Program-made: the position numbers and the translations under genes | Part shown: piece by piece, positions 1 to 5,686 of the stretch | How positions within the stretch are numbered: position 1 is the stretch's first letter | How the letters are laid out: each line of letters begins with the position of its first letter | Assembly: GCA_031267485.1 (NCBI GenBank) | Contig: JAIRYY010000199.1 | Span: 1-5,960, forward strand | Reading direction: 5' to 3' | Source of the DNA: Tannerella sp. | GTDB taxonomy: Bacteria > Bacteroidota > Bacteroidia > Bacteroidales > Tannerellaceae | Length of the DNA: 5,960 bases | Notes under the pieces: model-generated | Told to the model about the DNA's origin: nothing | The model's input: only the letters and a program-made list of their open reading frames with translations | The model's database searches: none

Positions 1-8
1 TTTTCCGC

Positions 9-60
9 GTGCCGTCAGGTACGCTATGTGACTGTCACCACATTCCGTACCTGACGGCAC
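9..60. repeat. Inverted repeat, 15-bp arms
   Basis: GTGCCGTCAGGTACG at 9-23 is the exact reverse complement of CGTACCTGACGGCAC at 46-60, with a 22-base loop between. The right arm is part of the 23-bp direct repeat seen at 40-62 and 93-115. There is no T-tract, so it does not look like a terminator. It may be the edge of a larger repeat cluster that starts outside the window. Confidence 0.85.
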
Positions 61-115
61 GGGCCTGGACAGGCCTCCGGCATTTTCTACCGACATTCCG
101 TACCTGACGGCACGG
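40..115. repeat. 23-bp direct repeat, two copies 53 bp apart
   Basis: The 23 bases at 40-62 recur identically at 93-115, beginning ACATTCCGTACCTGACGGCA. An inverted partial copy lies at 9-23, so there are three copies of the core within 115 bases. The spacer holds the small palindrome GGCCT-ggac-AGGCC (62-75). No reading frame is evident here. It is probably an interspersed intergenic repeat. Confidence 0.85.
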
Positions 116-157
116 AGCTTGGACTTCACGCGGGATATTTTTGTGCATTGTATTTCT

Positions 158-231
158 CCCGTCATTGCGAGGAACGAAGCAATCCAGGCTGTCGCCTGTG
201 CCTGGATTGCTTCGTTCCTCGCAATGACGGG
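158..231. repeat. 32-bp perfect palindromic interspersed repeat (hairpin)
   Basis: The arms 158-189 and 200-231 are perfect reverse complements separated by a 10-base loop. The core CATTGCGAGGAACGAAGC is a widespread intergenic repeat type found in many bacterial genomes (from memory). The same family occurs at 5579-5686 on the other side of the operon. No transposase is present, so it resembles a REP- or MITE-like element. It lacks a T-tract on either strand and is unlikely to be a simple intrinsic terminator. Confidence 0.9.
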
Positions 232-347
232 GAGGGAGACGCCGCTCGCAATGGCTGGAGGGCTGGTTTTGGTCTTATATTGAGTATTCATATTAATTTA
301 TTAATCATGTTTTTATTCTCTCTGAATATAATTTTTATTCTGCATTG
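232..347. other. AT-rich intergenic spacer without recognisable features
   Basis: Between the 158-231 hairpin and the 21-bp array the sequence turns AT-rich. I see no convincing gene, promoter or RNA. A 74-codon frame crosses this stretch but is largely made of hairpin and array sequence and has no family resemblance. Confidence 0.5.
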
Positions 348-737
348 GATGAAATTTTTTGTGATGGGATGAAGATTTTTTGTGATGAGATGGAAATTTT
401 TTGTGATGAGATGAAAGTTTTTTGTAATGGGATGGAAACCTTTTGTGATGGGATGGAAATTTTTTGTAACGGGATGGAAACCGTCACGAACGGGATGAAT
501 CCCGTTACGTTACGGATGGAGTTCATTCCATCACAAAAAATTTTCATCCCATCATAAATGGAGTTCATCCCATCACAAAAAAATTTCATCCCGTCACAAA
601 AAATTTTCATCCCATTACAAAAAATTTTCATCTCATCACAAAAGGTTTCTATCCCATCACAAAAGGTTTCTATCTCATCACAAAAAATTTTCATCCCGTT
701 TGAAAATGTTTTCATCCCGTTTATAAATTTCTTCATC
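348..737. repeat. Large inverted array of 21-bp units (palindromic minisatellite)
   Basis: Eight units in plus orientation start at 348 (20 bp long), 368, 389, 410, 431, 452, 473 and 494, with a consensus close to GATGAAAATTTTTTGTGAT plus GG or GA. After the apex (about 489-527), ten units run in the reverse orientation from 528 to 737, each exactly 21 bp. Units differ mostly by transitions, for example an AACCTTTTG variant at 431 and reversed in the units at 633-674. The two outermost right units (696-737) are the most diverged. Since 21 is a multiple of three, the array stays open in several frames on both strands (seven-residue peptide repeats such as GMKIFCD), but this is a by-product of the period and I do not call a gene. 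Readthrough from the operon would transcribe it into a very long RNA hairpin. Confidence 0.92.
489..506. repeat. Apex hairpin of the 21-bp inverted array
   Basis: AACGGGAT at 489-496 and ATCCCGTT at 499-506 form an 8-bp perfect inverted repeat around the two bases GA. It lies where the array changes direction and could seed cruciform or RNA hairpin formation by the whole array. Confidence 0.8.
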
Positions 738-752
738 CGATTCGTGAATTAA

Positions 753-876
753 TCGCCAATCATTACGGGCGCCCGCAAGGGACGCCCCTACATCGCCAAT
801 TATTAATCATTAACCGCCAATCATTAACCATTAATCGCCAATTATTAATCATTAATCACTAACCATTAATCACTAA
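753..876. repeat. Second 21-bp tandem array, interrupted
   Basis: Four adjacent 21-bp units lie at 793-813, 814-834, 835-855 and 856-876, the first being TCGCCAATTATTAATCATTA plus A. The units at 793 and 835 are identical and the last is diverged. A partial fifth unit (TCGCCAATCATTA, 753-765) is cut short by the GC-rich element that follows. The sequence is unrelated to the 348-737 array, although the period is the same. The array runs over the TAG stop of the barrel-protein gene (873-875), so its expansion may have fixed or altered the end of that gene. Confidence 0.85.
766..792. repeat. GC-rich hairpin element inside the tandem array
   Basis: GGGCGCCC (767-774) and GGGACGCCC (779-787) can fold into a stem with one C/A mismatch and a small GCAAG loop. 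Its base composition contrasts sharply with the AT-rich array around it, and it replaces the second half of an array unit. Similar GGGCG...CGCCC hairpins are, from memory, a common interspersed repeat in many bacteria. There is no T-tract, so a terminator role is not supported. Confidence 0.65.
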
Positions 877-1838
877 ATTAATGCGCCCATCGCCAGCAGT
901 CCGTAGAACGTATATTCCACATCGCTCGTACCGTCCGCCAGTGTTGCCGCAAAGCCTCCCGAATCAAGCCAGTGGGCTTCTATGAAATCGCGGGGAGAAA
1001 TTTTCGGCTCAATATCATGGCAGCGAAGCATGAAAAGAGCGGTCGCTGTCGACAGCAGGTCGGGGACGGGCGACTGCACGGTTGCGGCAAACCCGCCGGT
1101 CTCATGCTGCATGTCGCGCAGGAACAGGACGTCGTCGTTTAGCCGGTATCCGTCCAGCTGACCGATGACAGCCAGGGCTGCAACCGTTGCATTTGTTGTC
1201 GCCCGGCCGCCCGCGCGAACGTCGCCGGAGACCGTCGACTGTCTTATGTTGGAATAGCCCCCTCCCGGCGCTTTGTATGCAGACAGCGAATGGACGGTTT
1301 CGGCTGTTCCGTCGTACTTTTGTCCGGTATCCTCAAGCATTGACAGGCGGAGGAACCGGCTGTAGGGCGATTCCGGGTCGCCGTGCGGAAAACCGCTGTA
1401 CGCGCTGTCCGGCTTTACCGCAAACCGTCCCGTTCCCGTCCCGTTTCCCGTCCGCAGGAAGCGGAGCGTCGCCGTCTCCAGGCCGCGATTCGCAGGCAGC
1501 ATCTTCCGTATCCATCCGGCTTTGCCGCCGGGCAACCGGCGAATCATCCGGCAGCGCGCGTATGCCGCACAGTGAATCAAATCCATCGAATCCGTGCGCA
1601 GTTCTTCCACGTAATGAGCCGTCTTTTTATTGTCCAGACGAATATCCAGCACGCATGACAGCAGCCATCCGAACATGGTATAGTAAACGTCGGCGTTTTT
1701 GCTTTTGTTGACGAAAGCGTCGTCGCCGGTTTTCTGCGACGCGACGAAGCGGGAAATCCGCGAAACGGCATCTTTCCCCAATCGTTCACGGCCTTTATTC
1801 AAAGTCCTGAACAGTTTTATCGACAATGTCTCCTTCAT
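873..1838 (-). CDS. Prenyltransferase / terpene-cyclase-like alpha/alpha-barrel protein
   Basis: Protein of the superfamily that includes protein-prenyltransferase beta subunits and squalene-hopene cyclases, recognised by glycine-rich repeats each followed by a helix pair. Visible repeats are ADVYYTMFGWLL (49-60), PGGGYSNIRQS (191-201) with RATTNATVAALAVIG (212-226), TGGFAATVQSPVPD (247-260), and SGGFAATL (293-300) with SDVEYTFYGLLAMG (305-318). Compared from memory with Rab geranylgeranyltransferase beta, whose zinc ligands are Asp238, Cys240 and His290, Asp260 is kept, the Cys position reads Leu262 and the His position reads Tyr309, so the zinc site seems lost. No DxDD acid motif of class II terpene cyclases is present. 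It may therefore bind or fold a polyprenyl chain, or use other catalytic residues. It is the last gene of the operon, starting within the ATGA shared with the polyprenyl synthase gene, which points to that enzyme's product as ligand or substrate. The coding end (TAG at 873-875) lies within the 21-bp tandem array. Exact function unknown. Confidence 0.82.
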   Translation of the reverse strand: MKETLSIKLFRTLNKGRERLGKDAVSRISRFVASQKTGDDAFVNKSKNADVYYTMFGWLLSCVLDIRLDNKKTAHYVEELRTDSMDLIHCAAYARCRMIRRLPGGKAGWIRKMLPANRGLETATLRFLRTGNGTGTGRFAVKPDSAYSGFPHGDPESPYSRFLRLSMLEDTGQKYDGTAETVHSLSAYKAPGGGYSNIRQSTVSGDVRAGGRATTNATVAALAVIGQLDGYRLNDDVLFLRDMQHETGGFAATVQSPVPDLLSTATALFMLRCHDIEPKISPRDFIEAHWLDSGGFAATLADGTSDVEYTFYGLLAMGALI

Positions 1839-3418
1839 GCGCCGTTCTGTTTTAAAATCCGTTTCGCAACTCTGAAAAGCAACCGTTTGAGTTCAACGTT
1901 CGTTATTTCGCGCAATGCCTCCAGCGCATCGTCGTGATATTGCCGGGACATCGCCCTTACTTTGTCGAGCGCATCCCGCAGCAGAGGCTGATTTTCCGCA
2001 CGGTTCATGAACAGCCTCACATTGTCGGCGGACAGCAGCGCATCCACAAACCCGCTGTCGGGACTGTTCCCGCAAAGCGCGGCCAATACGGCCGACGGCC
2101 TTAATTCCGGCTTTCCCTCCGTTTCCTCCGTTTCAAAATCGGCAATATCATCCAGCAACTGATAGGCGATACCCAGCGAACGGGAATAATGATGGAGGAT
2201 ACGCCCCAGCCCGGCGTCGCCTCCCGCGCAAATCATGCCCGTCATCAGTGCGACCTCAAATGCGGGCGCCGTCTTGTTGCAGAAGATTTCCAGTACAAAA
2301 TCCATCGTTACCGGCCGGGGCGAACGGCTCCATTCCAGCTCCATCCCCTGACCCTTGCACAGGGCGATATGGGCGTCGGCGGCAATTTTCACAAGTTCCA
2401 TGCGACCGCACTGCGACAGCAGGCGATACCCCTCCCCAAGCAGGATGTCGCCCACATTGATGGCGACGGGAACGCCATGCCGTGCGTTGACCGTCTGTTT
2501 TCCGTAACGCGTCAGGTCGTTGTCCTGTATATCATCGTGCACGAGCGACGCCTTGTGGAAACATTCCACCGCAACGGCCGCCAGTCGAATCTCATCCGGT
2601 ATGATTTCCTCCCCCGGACGGCTCAAAGCCTGATAAATGGCCGCAAGCAGGTACGGACGCCACCGTTTCCCGCCGTTACTTATCCACTCCAGCGCTGCGG
2701 AAGAGGTCTGTTCGCTCGCGGGAGTCAGGATTGATTTCAGGTTCCCGGCGGAGAACCATTCCCCGACAGTCGACTTCAGCAGGCCGTAATCAAGCAGCCT
2801 GCTTTCCTCCTCCGACCGCATGCCGATTAATTCTTCCACATAATGACGGTCTACATCCGTATCCCTGCATCCCGAAACATTCAGCGGAACGGCTAATCCC
2901 GGAACCGCACCGTCAATGAGCAGCGGAAAAACCTTTTCGAGCGATTCGAGGCAGCCAACGCCGATTACCGTGTCAACAACGCGGTTTTCTATTAATTCGA
3001 TAACCGCCGTAAAACCCTCCGCCACGATACTCATCATGCCGAGACGGTCGGCTTCGTCCTGCAAACCGGGAATGGAGCAGTGGCCGCAGCGATGGCATAA
3101 AAGTCCGAGTTCGTCAACGCCGGCTTCGCATCTGTCCGAATGGGCCAGGCATTTCGGCAACAGCAGTATGCGCCTTTCGCAGGGGACTGCGGCTACCGTT
3201 TTGCGCCAGGCGCAGTTGTTGAACTCAACCATCAGCCATCCCTTGATTTCGGGATTGAGGCTGCGCGCGTTTATCAGCATGTCCGACAACCGCGACAGGT
3301 CATTCATTGACAGAGGCGGCGTCAGCGACCGTTCGTTTGCGCAGGAATCGATGTGATTTCGCAAATCGCACCGTTCTTTCAGGGTGGGCGGAACCTTGTA
3401 TGTCTGTTTATCTTCCAT
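1835..3418 (-). CDS. DUF116-like domain fused to trans-polyprenyl diphosphate synthase
   Basis: Two-domain protein. Residues 1 to about 200 resemble DUF116: LPKC (Cys90), Cys97, CHRCGHC (Cys108, 111, 114), GVGC (Cys156), and VPLNVSGCRDTDVD (Cys184). This pattern suggests a metal or Fe-S site of unknown function. Residues about 215-527 form a complete isoprenyl diphosphate synthase, which condenses allylic diphosphates with isopentenyl diphosphate. The substrate-binding GGKRWRP is at 249-255, the first Asp-rich motif HDDIQD at 294-299, and the second LLDDIAD at 421-427. The residues four and five places before the first Asp-rich motif are small (Ser291, Ala290), not aromatic as in short-chain FPP synthases, so a C20 or longer product is likely (inference). 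Ordinary bacterial synthases are about 300-350 residues, so the extra length is the N-terminal domain. The gene starts 9 bp after the radical SAM stop, and its own stop overlaps the next start as ATGA. There is no frameshift and both domains look intact. Synthase assignment is very secure, DUF116 fairly secure. Confidence 0.92.
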   Translation of the reverse strand: MEDKQTYKVPPTLKERCDLRNHIDSCANERSLTPPLSMNDLSRLSDMLINARSLNPEIKGWLMVEFNNCAWRKTVAAVPCERRILLLPKCLAHSDRCEAGVDELGLLCHRCGHCSIPGLQDEADRLGMMSIVAEGFTAVIELIENRVVDTVIGVGCLESLEKVFPLLIDGAVPGLAVPLNVSGCRDTDVDRHYVEELIGMRSEEESRLLDYGLLKSTVGEWFSAGNLKSILTPASEQTSSAALEWISNGGKRWRPYLLAAIYQALSRPGEEIIPDEIRLAAVAVECFHKASLVHDDIQDNDLTRYGKQTVNARHGVPVAINVGDILLGEGYRLLSQCGRMELVKIAADAHIALCKGQGMELEWSRSPRPVTMDFVLEIFCNKTAPAFEVALMTGMICAGGDAGLGRILHHYSRSLGIAYQLLDDIADFETEETEGKPELRPSAVLAALCGNSPDSGFVDALLSADNVRLFMNRAENQPLLRDALDKVRAMSRQYHDDALEALREITNVELKRLLFRVAKRILKQNGA

Positions 3419-3427
3419 TCATATCAA

Positions 3428-4660
3428 TTATCCGTAAGCGCCAAAACCGAAGAAGTATTTTTTCTTTACCATCCTGTAAAAAACATTTACTTCGGGAATT
3501 TTTTCTATCGTATGATGTCCCGCGACGGGACACATCGTTTTGTATTCTTCGAGAACCGTCTGCCGGCTTGTTGAATCTGCGGCATTGTGTTTTTCAAGGA
3601 ACGCGACCAGTTTCTCCGGGTCTTCCAGCAAAATGCATCCCCGGGAACTCCCGGCCGTCATTTTCCGGAGGCCGGTCAGGAATGTTGACTTTTCGAATAT
3701 CCCGGCCAGGTCGGACCCGTCGCCGCTGACGGAATCAGTCGACAGTTGCAGGGGCGGACAAAATTCCACGGCGCCCGATGGAGCAATGTGGTGACTCATA
3801 CCTGTCGCCCCGGGACACAGCGCGTTTCCTTTGTCGTCCCAGTATGTTTCGATAATAAACAGCGGCGCGTTCTTCCGCTGTTCGACAATGAAACGCCTGA
3901 ACTCCAGGATTTGTTCTTTCTCCAGCGCATTTCCCACATTCGGTTCGGTTCCGACGGGACGGTAAAGGTAATACCACAGATAGTGAGCGCCTTCTTTTGC
4001 TATCCGGTCGATGTATTCCCTGCTGACCAGGTCGCTGTAATTACTTTTGCAGATGCTGGCGGCAACGCCGAATATCAGTCCGGCTTTACGGCAGGCGCGC
4101 ACCCCCGCAAGCGTTCTCTCGAAAACATCCTTTTTCCCGCGCCGGACGTCGCTTTCCTCTTTCAACCCCTCGATGCTAATCAGAGGCGTGACGTTTCCCA
4201 TCTTTTTCAGACGCATCGCCACTTCGCCGGTCAGCAGAATACCATTCGTGAAAAGTTGAAAATAACAGTCTCCGTGCCGTTCCATGACGTCGAGCAGCCC
4301 TTTGTACATTAGTGGTTCGCCGCCCAGAATGCCGAAGAAAAAGGAGCCTTTCCGCCTGCAGCTGTCGATGATGCCCTCCAGCCGGGCAGGCGTCAGCGAC
4401 TTTCTGCCGTCCGGAGAGACCCAGCATCCGCTGCATGACAGGTTGCAGCTTTCCGTTACGGAAATCATGACAAATGCAGGGAAAAAAGGCTCTCCCCGTG
4501 CTTGCCTTTTTTCAAACCGGCTCATATTCCGCATACTTTTCCAGCCGAAATTGTACATGAATTTCCAGACTAACCGCGGCGAACATTCCAGCGGAACACG
4601 AAAAGCGGCTTTTGCAGTCGCCATGTAATCTTTAAAAGTCATCCGTTTCATTTCTTCCAT
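3428..4660 (-). CDS. Radical SAM enzyme with SPASM/Twitch-like C-terminal cysteines
   Basis: Radical S-adenosylmethionine enzyme: it should reduce SAM at a [4Fe-4S] cluster to generate a 5'-deoxyadenosyl radical. The cluster motif CNLSCSGC supplies Cys72, Cys76 and Cys79. GGEP at 113-116 is the SAM-binding motif, and LFTNGILLT (136-144) and LISIEG (160-165) match the following strands of the radical SAM barrel. The C-terminal part carries Cys282 (ALCPGATG), Cys301 (EFCPP), Cys342 and Cys377, with His290/His291 and His382/His383. Four spaced cysteines suggest one auxiliary Fe-S cluster, as in SPASM or Twitch proteins, though the spacing is not classical. The segment HYLWYYLYRPVG (227-238) is distinctive. 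The substrate is unknown; the neighbouring polyprenyl synthase and barrel protein suggest an isoprenoid (inference). The first ATG lies inside the upstream gene. The ATG of Met4 (4651) forms an ATGA overlap with the upstream stop and has GGAAG just before it, so it may be the real start. No peptide precursor gene is visible beside it. Confidence 0.9.
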   Translation of the reverse strand: MEEMKRMTFKDYMATAKAAFRVPLECSPRLVWKFMYNFGWKSMRNMSRFEKRQARGEPFFPAFVMISVTESCNLSCSGCWVSPDGRKSLTPARLEGIIDSCRRKGSFFFGILGGEPLMYKGLLDVMERHGDCYFQLFTNGILLTGEVAMRLKKMGNVTPLISIEGLKEESDVRRGKKDVFERTLAGVRACRKAGLIFGVAASICKSNYSDLVSREYIDRIAKEGAHYLWYYLYRPVGTEPNVGNALEKEQILEFRRFIVEQRKNAPLFIIETYWDDKGNALCPGATGMSHHIAPSGAVEFCPPLQLSTDSVSGDGSDLAGIFEKSTFLTGLRKMTAGSSRGCILLEDPEKLVAFLEKHNAADSTSRQTVLEEYKTMCPVAGHHTIEKIPEVNVFYRMVKKKYFFGFGAYG

Positions 4661-5412
4661 AGTGGCACATTCATTTTGCGCTGCTGCAGTCGCATGCGAA
4701 GCCTTTCGCGATACATCCGGTTCATTTCCTCCGGATTAAAGATTTCCTCATCGACCAGGCCGCCGTTGATAGGCGACTTTTCGTATTTCGGAAATATAAT
4801 CGCCCTGTTCGGACACATCCGCGCACATGCCGGACAGTTGTTCTTGCAATTCCGGGGATTGGTCACTTTTACCCGCTTATTTTCCATCGTATAAACGCCG
4901 AATAAACAAAAATCGTGACACTTCCCGCAGTCCGTACACCGTTCCTTGTCAATGACCGGATTCCACGCGTCGGCGCCCGTTTTCGCCGGGAATGATTCAA
5001 GCCCGCCGAGCATATTATTTTTTTCCGCGGCAAACTCCTCCTCTTCCGAACGCCCGCCGCTTTCCGCATCATAAGAAATGTCAAACCCGCCAAGAATCTC
5101 TTCGCAGGAAGAATTGCGAATATCAAAGATTCGGTCGTTTTTCAGCCCCATCCAGTCAAGACACGAACGTACCGCCCTCGGATAACATGCAATAATGGTA
5201 CCCGAAGCGATGTCATGCATTTCAGGCGCTTTTCGGATAATCGTCTCGCACAAGTCAGGTTCAACGGACACATCATACCCTTCCATTTTTAACGACACGG
5301 CAATCGCCGCCACTTTCTCCCTGTCAACAAACGTCCTCGAAATGCAGGCGCAAATTGTAACTCTCTTATTTTGCATATTTTTTGTTATCATTCCCCATCC
5401 CTGAATATTCAT
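4648..5412 (-). CDS. HdrA-like / two-[4Fe-4S] ferredoxin-type electron-transfer protein
   Basis: Likely electron carrier or redox partner, cytoplasmic (no signal peptide or membrane segment seen). Residues 159-169 (C-x2-C-x2-C-x3-C) and 189-200 (C-x3-C-x2-C-x3-C) are two [4Fe-4S] ferredoxin motifs, the first followed by the usual short beta segment. The N-terminal part (about 17-110) resembles the N-terminal region of HdrA-type proteins: KRVTICAC, then DLC at 53-55 and ACYPR at 75-79. Cysteines 21, 23, 55, 76, 84 and 103 could hold another cluster. A variable acidic linker (about 115-135) joins the two parts and the C-terminus is basic. It is the first gene of the operon and overlaps the radical SAM gene by 13 bp, so it probably supplies electrons to that enzyme. 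The start is uncertain: Met8 (5391) follows a purine-rich GGGATGGGGA and Met13 (5376) follows an A-rich stretch. The predicted promoter lies only about 15 bp upstream of the first ATG, which makes the two later starts attractive. The ferredoxin domain is secure; the HdrA resemblance is moderate. Confidence 0.87.
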   Translation of the reverse strand: MNIQGWGMITKNMQNKRVTICACISRTFVDREKVAAIAVSLKMEGYDVSVEPDLCETIIRKAPEMHDIASGTIIACYPRAVRSCLDWMGLKNDRIFDIRNSSCEEILGGFDISYDAESGGRSEEEEFAAEKNNMLGGLESFPAKTGADAWNPVIDKERCTDCGKCHDFCLFGVYTMENKRVKVTNPRNCKNNCPACARMCPNRAIIFPKYEKSPINGGLVDEEIFNPEEMNRMYRERLRMRLQQRKMNVPLWKK

Positions 5413-5426
5413 ACGGATACAGCCTG

Positions 5427-5456
5427 CAAAAATATTAAAATTATCAACAATACAAA
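5427..5456 (-). promoter_or_regulatory. Bacteroidetes-type promoter of the four-gene operon
   Basis: On the minus strand, TTTG (5456-5453) is followed after 18 bp by TATTTTTG (5434-5427). This matches the Bacteroidetes primary-sigma consensus TTTG / TAnnTTTG, although the spacer is slightly short. Transcription would begin around 5420-5423, only about ten bases ahead of the first possible ATG of the Fe-S gene. This is a reason to prefer one of that gene's later start codons. Confidence 0.6.
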
Positions 5457-5526
5457 GGTGCGGAGATTAATTTTTTATCGGGAAACGTATTTCTTCAAAA
5501 GGAAAAATCAGGGAATAAAGGCGAAA

Positions 5527-5562
5527 ACCTCCATGCGGGGAAAAGAACACCGGCATGGGGGT
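5527..5562. other. Possible hairpin upstream of the operon promoter
   Basis: ACCTCCATGC (5527-5536) can pair with GCATGGGGGT (5553-5562) on the plus-strand RNA, with one G-U pair. On the minus strand one pair becomes a mismatch and the stem is followed by TTTT. It could be a weak terminator shielding the operon promoter from upstream transcription, but the evidence is slight. Confidence 0.3.
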
Positions 5563-5578
5563 TGGTGTGTAACCATGT

Positions 5579-5686
5579 CCCGTCATTGCGAACGTAGTGA
5601 AGCAATCCAGGCACAGGCTGTATAAGCCCGGACGGTTGTCAGGCGGCCGCCTGTGCCTGGATTGCTTCGTGCCTCGCAATGACGGG
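5579..5686. repeat. Second palindromic interspersed repeat with unequal arms
   Basis: The left arm (5579-5618) and right arm (5649-5686) are reverse complements except in the middle, where the left reads GAACGTAGTGAAG and the reverse of the right reads GAGGCACGAAG. The arms belong to the same family as the 158-231 hairpin but represent two subtypes. The 30-base loop runs into a small palindrome, AGGCGGCCGCCT (5641-5652), whose last four bases lie in the right arm. With the 158-231 copy it brackets the operon and the arrays. No coding function. Confidence 0.88.

Larger units (their letters stand above)
873..5412 (-). other. Four-gene operon: Fe-S protein, radical SAM, DUF116-prenyl synthase, barrel protein
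   Basis: All four genes run the same way with junctions of 13 bp overlap, 9 bp gap and 4 bp (ATGA) overlap, leaving no room for internal promoters or terminators in the gaps. A single promoter candidate lies ahead of the first gene. No T-tract terminator follows the last gene; downstream lies repetitive DNA. Tight coupling implies the four proteins act together, probably in making or modifying an isoprenoid. Confidence 0.85.

Noticed and set aside
158..231. Intrinsic terminator or tRNA-like structure
   Set aside because: The stem is perfect but has no T-tract on either side, and nothing resembles tRNA arms. A second family copy at 5579-5686 fits an interspersed repeat better.
148..372. A 74-codon plus-strand frame
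   Set aside because: It is built from the 158-231 hairpin, the spacer and the first array unit, which are repeats and not protein-coding sequence.
335..736. A 133-codon minus-strand frame and two shorter plus-strand frames of seven-residue repeats across the 21-bp array
   Set aside because: The frames stay open because the unit is 21 bp long, on both strands at once. The peptides are low-complexity mirror products of an inverted DNA repeat with no known family and no supported start region.
348..737. CRISPR array
   Set aside because: The 21-bp units are contiguous with no unique spacers and they reverse orientation midway; no cas genes are present.
1187..1711. A 174-codon plus-strand frame opposite the barrel-protein gene, and similar frames opposite the other three genes
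   Set aside because: They are antisense shadows of clearly conserved genes and have arginine/proline-rich, family-less translations.
873..1838. Squalene-hopene cyclase
   Set aside because: At 321 residues it is about half the usual length, and it lacks the DxDD motif, so the narrower name is not supported.
3428..4660. HpnH-type hopanoid adenosyl enzyme
   Set aside because: The radical SAM core fits, but the extra C-terminal cysteines and absence of any hopanoid synthesis gene nearby do not support this specific name.
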